From NCBI GenBank assembly GCA_963971535.1, contig OZ020585.1, positions 22,256,005-22,320,004 on the forward strand: a DNA stretch of 64,000 nucleotides. Direction: 5' to 3'. Positions 56,260 to 64,000 of this stretch are shown here, one piece after another. The DNA is from Notolepis coatsorum. Taxonomy: Eukaryota; Chordata; Actinopteri; Aulopiformes; Paralepididae. The notes under the pieces were generated by a model, which was not told where the DNA came from, did no database searches, and was given only the letters and a program-made list of their open reading frames with translations. The position numbers were made by a program, and so were the translations under genes. Position 1 is the first letter of the stretch; each line of letters begins with the position of its first letter.

Positions 56260-58478
56260 TCGCTTTCACCACAAGGAAGAGGTGCCTCGGTAGATCCCCA
56301 CACTTGACACCATGATGGAAGAAATTGGATTAGGAACAGCTTGGGAAACAAGGATACGTTGACATCATATCTTTATTTTCTCTCTCACTATTTTCGAGAA
56401 AATACGGCGATATTGTCTTCGTACTGGAGTGTCTAGAAGATGATGATCATTCTACAAACCCTCCACCGGTTTTCGTATTGGGAGCACGCCGCTGCATGCT
56501 TCTCAACTGCAGTTCCTTGCTGTGTTTGTTGGGGTGAAACCTGTCAGGCCACAGCTGAACTGTCGGACATGCCGCTGTTGTGAGGAGCGGTGCGTTCCAG
56601 GTTGGGTGAGTAGTGTTTGCTGGCGGGCTCCACTTGTCTGTTAGTGCTATGGGGGCTACTTGACAAAGTTTATGGAAACCGGCCCCAGGCTAGGGTCCTT
56701 TGTTTAGCCGTCTAGGCGACAGAAGGCCTTGGTCTGGCGACCATTATAGTTTTAACTAGTGGGCCGCGACCATTGACACTGGTGATCCCTGTGTGTTCTG
56801 GACGAGTGGATTCTCTCTGTCACCGTGTTAAGACCCCATCTTTCATATCCAAATGAGAGTATTCCTTCACGAGGGGATATGTGCATGTAATGTGCGATAG
56901 CGGCAGATTCATGTTCAAAGTCAGCTATACAGGCCAGTTGGTACTGTGCTGATTCCGCCGGACGTGTTAATGTCACCGTTGTGAAGCGGTGTTGACGTCT
57001 TGTTTTCTCTTTTCTCTTAAAAAGTGAGGAGGGTTCAGAACGGCGGCCTGTCTGGGTGAGTGTTATGTCATTGTTTACATGTTCATAGCTTACGGTTAGC
57101 CGGTCGGTGGCCTGGCGCGGGGTAGCTTGGCTTCTCGCGCGCCGCCGGGAGCTCGCTCCTGATCGCGTGCGTCGTAGATCGGCGTCTCGCGAGCGGAAGC
57201 AATAGCACCCGAACGGTTGGAGCAGCCGTTAGCTTGATGCTATTCTGTTGAACGTGCTTTGATTTTAACATGTTTTACACTCTTGACCACGACGTCATCC
57301 TTGACAGGGGATGTTCGTCGACCCTGCCTGAGCCTAGACGGGGATTGCGTCAACAAAGAGGACTGTAGCGACTGGTGGAGCGGCGACGCTGCCCGGATCG
57401 AACAACACGGGACGGCTGTGTTCTACGGTGGCTTGTGACTGCACTTCGCTGATCTGCGTTCCGGGCAGGTACGGGGTTGGCCAGACCTCATAACACGTCT
57501 TCTGGTTTTACCTTGCTAAATGTATTGTGAATAACGGTGTTTTTTCCCAAAACGTGTGTTGTTGCAATGCATTTGAGATACGTTGCGGGTTGTGTGTGAG
57601 CTGTTTTTGTCACTGGCAGTTAGCTTCTCCGTGCAGGTCGTGATGTATTGATCTGGTTGTTGTGTGAGAAACATCATGGTGTTTATGTGTACCGTGTACT
57701 CACTACTAAGGCAACTAACCTATGAAGCTATGCTTGGTGACGAGTGAGTAAAAGAATGTTCTTTCTCAGACTGTAATGACAATGAACAGTGAGTTCACAC
57801 ATTAACAGGTTTTCCTGTTTTAACTGGCCGTATTGAGGGTAAAATAGGAGGATTGTGTTTCCCCCCCCGGTTCCCTGGGGACTTTATCACCTCCTATCAG
57901 ACATGTTGTGCATTAATTGTGTCTTTTGTGTGGTAGGGATACGATGTAACTCTCAGCTTGATTGCTGAGGTTGTGCTAAATCTGCTGGAGAAACTTATTT
58001 CCTAAAGGGAAATTGGTTTGGTTGCTGTCATGTGTGCTTAGCAAGGCCTGTGGTCGATACTAATCAAGAATGATGTATTCTCTCATTGTGAAAAAAACGG
58101 CGTTCCTCTGTTGAGTGTTTTTGCCATTTTTTGTAGGTGATGATGGGTTGTGTGTGTCATGTGACCTCCAACTGGGTTGTACTGGCCACAGAAGCACATG
58201 TGTATGTTGGACCGGGGTTCTTAGAGCCCTCTCTATTCTGTGTTTTTCCTTAGTAAAAATCAGATAGCAGGTTAGCTCGTGCGCTGTGTGGAGCTGTGAA
58301 ACGCTTCATAGAGCTGACTATGACTGTGTCATATTCTCTTTTTGTCGTTACGTCGTATCATGGGTGTGGGGTCGTAAAGGGGTGAACTGGTAACCTTTCC
58401 TCTCCCCATTGTTCTGTCGGTCAGGGGTACACCCCCTGTCCTTCAAGGTTCCCGTCACGTGGCGGTTCGGCACGTTAC

Positions 58479-58501
58479 GGGGGGGGGGGGGGGGGGGGGG
58501 G
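58479..58501. repeat. Poly-G run in element Y
   Basis: More than 20 consecutive G. The aligned place in X (near 48849) has a shorter G run. Confidence 0.9.
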
Positions 58502-59701
58502 AGGGAGTTCCTGGTCCCACGGCCTGGTATATTGGGCGTGTGCACCGCAGGAATTCCCCCGCCATAGAGTACGTCACCGTGCGCGTCTCTGTTGGTAGGA
58601 CTTCCGTGTGCTGTTCAGGTCCATGTGATGGATCTGTTTTCAGGGGGGGTGGTCAGGGCTCCTCCTCACCAAGCGCCTACTCAGGCCTTCTGTGAGTTCG
58701 GACTCCTTCTTCCATGTGAGGAAGCCTCCATCAGAGTACAGAGCCTTCCTCCTCAGATTGTCAAAGTGAGTGGACCCTCTAGAAGGGTCCTTTTCTATTG
58801 TATGTATATTCGATTCAATTCGTTTATTGAGTGTGTATGGGTTCGGTGCCTCTTCCCCGGAGGCCCTAAAACCAGTTTTTTTACATGGCTCAAGGTGCAA
58901 TATATTCTTTTCAATCTGTACAGCTCGCGTGGGAAGTCTCTCTGGGGATCCCCGTCTCTTTCCTATGGGAGGGTGGTGGGATGTAAAAATGTGAACATTT
59001 TTTACCCCGGCTGTGTAGACTGGGATACATACTGTTGATGCTTCCTTCTTTCTATTCCAGAAGTGTTGGAGTTAGGGAGTGTCACACCCCTCTTGTCGTT
59101 CCCCTGGGCGCCTTGGGGATTCAATGACAGGTCTAAATAGCCTGTTCATTGATGGGGGTGTGTCCCGACGCACGTATAGTGCTAGCTCGCTGTAAACAGG
59201 CGATTGACTGGCACGCCTTAGTTGCTTGTGGTTGAAACAGCGTTTTTATAAAGCAACTGAGATGGGGGTTTTTCCTCTTCCGGCGACCACATCCCATGAC
59301 CTGGGTGGGTTGTCGACGGATTCTCGTTCATGTCTGGGGGATGATGACGGGATGGATCTGAACATATGTAGTGGGGTCTCACGCCCTTGGGGTGGGCCAC
59401 CAGGCGCGGTTCGTCCCGACGTCTGGGTGGCGCCTTCTTTTCATGTTAAGATCAACACGCATATCTGCCCTTCTCCTGGAGTAGGCATGTCGGCGTGGTT
59501 AGGGCACGGGACTGGTTCTGGTCACGCTGGTCCAGATCAGTTGAACCCGTTGTCCGCCGGGGATGCAGATCTGCTGTTCTGGTACCCTGAGGGACTTGGG
59601 CTTTTTTCAGGGGGAAAAATGCCAGGTCGGTCTGGGTGTCACAGGGTTAAGCGCTATGGAGACCCTGGTTGGGTATGTTTTTACTCAGCACTGTCGTCAT
59701 G

Positions 59702-59820
59702 GCTTACGGCCATGCCATTCTGTACGCGCTCGATCTCGTCGGATCTCGGCCGCTACACAGGTTGGTCCTGGTTAGTACTTGGTTGGGAGACCGCCGGGGA
59801 ATACCAGGTACGGTGTGCTT
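59702..59820 (+). pseudogene. 5S rRNA-derived sequence in Y, homologous to that in X
   Basis: It starts GCTTACGGCCATGCC and keeps CGATCTCGTCGGATCTCGG and the C-box-like GGTTAGTACTTGGTTGGGAG. The central A-box part is degraded (CCGCTACACAGGTTGG). Its position matches the 5S-like segment of X. Confidence 0.8.
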
Positions 59821-60480
59821 AGGGGCTGGTTCTCCATTATTTTTCGCTCCTCTCTCACGCATGGCGAAGAGGGGCCTGTGGGGGTGGTTTTTTGACCTCC
59901 TCTGGTGACCCTGTGCTTCCCGTACCGCCAGGCCCGGTCCGAAGTGATGTTTGCGACCCGTAGGCCTGGGTTAACCCTTTTTGGAAACTGAAACACTTGT
60001 ACTGCGGTATAGCCGGTGTATACCCGCAGGTGTGTTTTGGAGTTTTTTCTTGAGGGGTTATAGGAACAACCACCGCATTGGGTAACACCGAGGTGGTTGA
60101 TTCCCTGGTGTGTTGGAGCAGTGTCAACTCCCGGGTTCACCGTTTGAGGGTGCCCCTGCACGTTCATGACGTCTGCCAATCGTGTCAGCCTTCTCTGCCT
60201 CGACCCCTCTGGGTGGGGGTTGTTAAATGGAGGCTTGGTCATGCAACACCGCCAGCTTACGCTCCTTCCGCCGGGGCGGCTGTGTTCAGCTGTCCCCTCT
60301 GGCGCCTGTCTCGTCCGCAGTCTCCAGGCTAGGGTTAACAGCCTGTTGCCTGGTTTTTCCCCGGTGCGCTGCCTGCTTCCGTTGGTTAACCTTTTTTGTG
60401 TGCTTACGGCCATGCTGACTGCCTATTCTGCAGGGTCAGTGTGCCAGGCGGTGTACTATTGGGGGGACGGGGCCCGCTCG

Positions 60481-60595
60481 GCTTACGGCCATACCGACCT
60501 GAACACGCCCGGTCTCGTCCGATCTCGGAAGCTGGGCAGGTTCTGGCCTGGTTGGTTCCGCCTGGGAATACCAGGTGCAGTAACTGAGGGGCCTT
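60481..60595 (+). pseudogene. Additional 5S rRNA-derived sequence found only in Y
   Basis: GCTTACGGCCATACCGACCT and CTCGTCCGATCTCGGAAGCT are very close to true 5S, but the C-box region is deleted (TGGTTGGTTCCGCCTGGGAA). The aligned place in X (about 50890) lacks it. Confidence 0.8.
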
Positions 60596-61061
60596 TGTCC
60601 GAATACGCTGGCGATGTGGGGGGCGGGGCACTACGTGCCCACCTGGTGGGGTCTTGATGCTGGCATCATGGACTTCTCCGGGCCCCCATTCCAGGGAGTC
60701 CAGTCCTTTTGGTGGGTCTGGGTCTTCCTTCGTGCTCCGCTGCTACGGCTTTGCCACGGGGTTGGGTTTGCCCTTGACCCCGTGATTCTGGGGGCAGTAA
60801 CGAGGTTGTTCCTCCGTTCGTTCCCGGGTGGCATGCGGGTTGTGCGTGTGTGTAGTCGTGGGGTCAAGCCACGGTCTGCTCACCCTGTGCGTTGAGTTGC
60901 TTGAGTGCCTCTTCGCACGGTCGGGTCCGTCGCCCTCCCGTGACGTCCCTAATAGGGGGGCTACCCTCCATTAGGGGGGGTCGGGGGGGCTCGGCCCTCC
61001 CTGTTCTGATGGTTTTGGGGGGCTGTCAGCGGGGTGTATTTGTCAGCCAAGTGGCTCCGCT

Positions 61062-61103
61062 TGGCCTCCCTTGTGCAGTAGCGATGCCAAGCTAAGCCAC
61101 TAA
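61062..61103 (-). repeat. Inverted copy of the left edge of Y inside its right end
   Basis: GTGCAGTAGCGATGCCAAGC and TAAGCCACTAACGATACAGA are the reverse complement of 56091-56132. The arrangement is the same as in X at 51372-51413. Confidence 0.85.
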
Positions 61104-61212
61104 CGATACAGAACGTTAGGTTATGACTATAACCAAGTTCTGTTAGTTAGGGGCGATGCTTGGCATCGGACGCCGCTGCAGCCCTTGTCCTCACCTTGTG
61201 GTGAAAGCTTGG

Positions 61213-61359
61213 GAAGGAGGAGAGCAGGTGACCACACACCTGCTTATGAAGGTAAGCTGATGAGGGGTGTGGTCAGACTAATACTGGTATTAGAGGTACA
61301 TTTGTGGTTTATTCAGTACGCGTGCACGTACGCGAGATAGTGCAGTAGCGATGCCAAGC
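61213..61359 (-). repeat. Right 147-bp inverted-repeat arm of element Y
   Basis: Reverse complement of 56113-56259. Confidence 0.92.
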
Positions 61360-61440
61360 ATCGCCCCTAACTAACAGAACTTGGTTATAGTCATAACCTA
61401 ACGTTTTTATTACTCTTTTTTATTTTTATTTTTTTACAAT

Positions 61441-61818
61441 CTACTGCATATACTTGGGGTTTGGCTTGCAGATGCGGCCTGCACGCGATGTATATTGTGC
61501 GTTACTGTTCTCAGCTGGGAAGCGTGCTGGGTGTGTCGGCCGCGGAGAGTGTGTGTGTTGCATGTTGTTTGGCCCTGGTGATAGTGGCGTGAAGGGTGCA
61601 TTGTTCACTGTAGAGGAGCTGGTGTTCTGGGAGTCTGGGTCCTCTGCGTGGAACCGTGGTGGTGGTGGTTCTGTGACAGGAAGGATGTGACGGCGATTCC
61701 TCCTGTATGTCTTCCCATTGGACTGGATGACGTAGGAGCGCGGCTCTTTGCTCTTCTCCTTCACAGTCCCAAGTCGGTCGTATCCTTTCGGGGTCTGCAT
61801 ACGGACCACCTGTCCCTG
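61441..61818 (-). pseudogene. Ty3/gypsy pol, C-terminal tail
   Basis: The minus strand reads VRMQTPKGYDRLGTVKEK, RSYVIQSNGKTYRRNRRHIL and, after a proline-rich linker, AGRICKPNPKYMQ then stop. This is the usual end of fish gypsy integrase (SGRICKPNPRYMD type). The upstream integrase core lies at 63415-64000, separated by the TTAA element at 61823-63410. Confidence 0.85.
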
Positions 61819-61822
61819 TTAA

Positions 61823-62724
61823 CCCCCTGAAGTCTAAAGTTTCTAGCTCCACCTTCTCAGAATATTCTCTTTTTTTTGTTACATAATGTAAAATTACAGA
61901 TTCATACCTTCAAAATAAGCCATCAATTGTCAAATTTGAGATGATAGTTTTCAATCAATGTCCTATCAAACATTCTGGTAAAATCCTAACAACTTTTCAG
62001 TATAGGACTTGAACTAGATCCAAGTTCATTCAGCTATCTGATGAGAGAACTACACTCCCAGAATTCAATGTGATCATTGTCACTAGAACCATTTCACACC
62101 TGGAGCAAAGTCCCAGTCATTCCTTTGTTATTCCAGTGAATGGACCCAGCAGGAGGCCTAGCCTAGCGACAAGCGGCCACTACATAGTTGGGTATTGAAA
62201 AAATGCTCATATACACATAGAGAATAATAATCAACAAGAAACATCAACTGTATCAATTGTATTGTACAATGAACAACCCTATATATCGCTTTTGGATTAC
62301 AATAGTAATACAAGGTAATGTACTGATTTCTTTTGATTTCTCTGTTTGAGAGAGAGAGAGAGAGAGAGTGTGTGTGTGTGTGCAGGGGAGTAGCTGGGGG
62401 GGGGGGGGGGTTAGGATGATTCCAAGGGCCCAGCAAATGCCCCAAATTTTTTTATAGATTGGGGGCCCCACATTTTTTTAATAGATTGGGGGCCCACAAA
62501 TTGATTCTTTTCATGGGGCCCAGAATCTCCAGCTACGCCCGTGAGCGCACCTTTCTCTAGAGAGCTGTCATCACCGTGATGCGCGCTTGAATGAACTGCG
62601 AGATAACTCATAACTCGTACACACACGCACTCTGTCTCTGCCAGTTATGTTGATGAAAAGCATGTTAGACTACTTTTAATACATAAATTAACGTTCCGTC
62701 GGGTCCCGTGTATTCTAGAGAATG

Positions 62725-62757
<33 letters not shown>

Positions 62758-63410
62758 CAGGACGCGCTGAAGAAGCATACATAGAAGCAGACTCGACATT
62801 AACGTTCCGTCGGGTCCCGTGTATTCTAGAGAATGATAATAATAATAATAATAATGCAGGACGCGCTGAAGAAGCATACATAGAAGCAGACTCGACACAA
62901 GTTTCGTCTCGACGCTGCGTCTCAGCGCACACACACACATACACCACATTATTCTGCGAAGCAGCTCAGTGTCCCGTGGATATTATTGCAAGAGATAATT
63001 CATACATATTATGAAAAGCCGATGCCGATCTGTTGTTTAGAATTTGGATGGGGGGTAGAGAGTCTCTGATACCTCTCACCTCTGCGCGGGGGTCTAACAC
63101 CTATTCACAGCGCACACGCTTCTCTTGTGTGTGCGCGCGTGCGTGTATGTGTGTTTCGTGACGCGCTGTAGTTCTCTCGCAAACGGAAATAATTACAAGC
63201 ATACCATCTAGCAAGAATTAAACGTATTTACAAGTCGTATTATGTTTAGCAAGTAATGAGACATATATAGTACATCTCAAAGCACTCGAAATTGTCATTT
63301 TTTTATTTTTATCGATTTCTGAAAATATGTACGTTTAGAGCATTTAGAAGACATTCTAATTATTTTGTTCTCCGCCCACGGGAGCAATACGCCCCGTTGA
63401 CTCCTAAGGG
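61823..63410. mobile_element. TTAA-type non-autonomous element (family C) inside gypsy pol
   Basis: TTAA at 61819-61822 and 63411-63414 bounds the insertion, with ends CCCCCTGAAGTCTAAAG and (reverse complement) CCCTTAGGAGTCAACGG. Length is 1588 bp. No transposase. It contains (GA)n/(GT)n near 62348-62383, a poly-G run near 62396-62410 and a tandem duplication at 62688-62897. It splits the gypsy integrase frame. Confidence 0.8.
62688..62897. repeat. Tandem duplication (111 and 99 bp) with variable (ATA)n
   Basis: TTAACGTTCCGTCGGGTCCC starts at 62688 and again at 62799. Each unit ends GAAGCAGACTCGACA. The units differ mainly in the number of ATA repeats. Confidence 0.92.
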
Positions 63411-63414
63411 TTAA

Positions 63415-64000
63415 AGGCGGTAGTGGGCGACTTGACTTGTCAAAGTGATGCTTTAGAGTGAGCCTTCTGTTGAGGAGCTGGGCGCTGACTCGCCGGGCGT
63501 CCTTGGGGGCTGGTTCCAGTAGTTTGCTACACACTGGAATGGCTGCGCGTGTCTGCCGTGACATCAGACGTTCAGCAGGGGAGCCTAGTGTTGAGTCATG
63601 GGGGACGTTCCTGAGGTTTAGGAGATTGAAAAAAACATCGGTTCCATCTCTATGAGATTTCTCCATCAGTTGCTTGGCACTTCTGACGCCCTCTCTGCGA
63701 GCCCATTAGACTGTGGGAACTCTGGGCTGCTGGTGGTATGGACAAAATCCCATTGTTTGGCAAAGTCCTTGAAACTCTGACTGGTGTATTATCTAGCATT
63801 GTCAGAGAAGAGGGTGTGCGGTGAGCCGTGGACTGAAAAATGTCTTTTCAACTTAGATATCACAGCCGATGATGTCAGGCTGTGGAGAAGGTCGATTTCG
63901 TACCAGCCAGAATACGAATCTACTAGCACTTGGTAGTGTTTACCATGCCATTCAAACATGTCCGTGGCAACTGTAGACCATGGGAGGTCTGGAACTGATT
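63415..64000 (-). pseudogene. Ty3/gypsy integrase core, runs off the window
   Basis: The minus strand reads from the window edge: WSTVATDMFEWHGKHYQVLV with DSYSGWYEI (first catalytic D region), HTLFSDNAR (second D), a stop codon at 63789-63791, then SPEFPQSNGLAERA (catalytic E). A frame change near 63715 leads into AKQLMEKSHRDG and the linker to HHFDKSSRPLPPL, where the TTAA element interrupts. Catalytic residues are present, but the stop and frame change make it inactive. The rest of pol and gag lie beyond 64000. Confidence 0.85.

Larger units (their letters stand above)
56091..61403. mobile_element. Element Y: second copy of the unclassified long-TIR element
   Basis: A perfect 147-bp inverted repeat (56113-56259 and 61213-61359) lies near the ends. 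The left edge starts GTTCTGTATCGTTAGTGG and the right edge ends CATAACCTAACG. The same composite right end is present: the left-edge sequence returns inverted at about 61062-61103, then a terminal hairpin follows. The interior aligns with X in order, including TTATTTTCTCTCTCACTATT near 56373, the poly-G run near 58479 and the 5S-like segment at 59702. It has one extra 5S-derived insertion at 60481-60595. There is no shared long frame. It is inserted in a gypsy element between pol and LTR. Function and family are unknown to me. Confidence 0.7.

Noticed and set aside
59226-59822. 198-codon frame in element Y
   Set aside because: Only part of it is similar in X, where the frame is broken, and it runs into 5S-derived DNA. 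It behaves as non-coding conserved sequence.
59772-60413. 213-codon minus-strand frame in element Y
   Set aside because: The frame is not maintained in X, and the sequence covers 5S-related and other repeat parts.

Overview
The window looks like a transposon-rich, gene-poor stretch of a ray-finned (probably teleost) fish genome. This is inferred from the mix of elements: BEL/Pao and Ty3/gypsy retrotransposons, L2-like, Rex1/CR1-like, L1/Tx1-like and REL-endonuclease-type LINEs, several tRNA-derived SINE families, hAT, PIF/Harbinger and piggyBac-like (TTAA) DNA elements, and a THAP-domain Kolobok-type transposase. The species cannot be named from the sequence. There is no bacterial-style gene organisation, no tRNA gene outside SINEs and no CRISPR array. 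Layout: 1-3817 is the 3' part of a BEL/Pao element with a long uninterrupted pol frame and a 3' LTR. 4147-14800 holds TTAA-type elements, L1-like LINE fragments, a SINE with an 18-bp target duplication, a decayed hAT element, and about 2.9 kb (11873-14829) of single-copy-looking non-coding DNA. 14830-20556 is a broken Kolobok-type transposase gene (THAP exon, cysteine-rich region, DGRYDSPGF block, C-terminal domain), split by a TTAA element, a Harbinger MITE and a hAT MITE. 21488-23062 (minus strand) is the only host-like gene found: a two-exon P2X7-receptor C-terminal-domain-like gene with one frameshift. 23150-32900 holds SINEs, L2 3' ends, TTAA elements, a solo LTR with TSD AACAC, and a 33-bp minisatellite. 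32905-43320 is mainly LINEs (L2-like; two Rex1/CR1-like copies; one REL-type) carrying nested hAT and SINE insertions. 43504-45965 is a deeply nested insertion: TTAA element, two SINEs, then a Harbinger MITE. The most unusual part is 46423-61403. Two homologous elements of about 5.3 kb ('X' 46423-51709 and 'Y' 56091-61403) have perfect terminal inverted repeats of 140 and 147 bp, no shared long reading frame, conserved splice-like sites and embedded 5S rRNA-derived segments. I do not recognise this family. Y sits between the pol 3' end and the 3' LTR of a minus-strand gypsy element (55589-64000, running off the window), which is also split by a TTAA element (61823-63410). The parts do not form one pathway. 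They record layered transposition: many insertions have readable target duplications, so their relative order can be worked out. The TTAA elements form two subfamilies whose copies keep a short coding exon remnant ending at a splice donor, suggesting internal-deletion derivatives of transposase genes that are not in the window.
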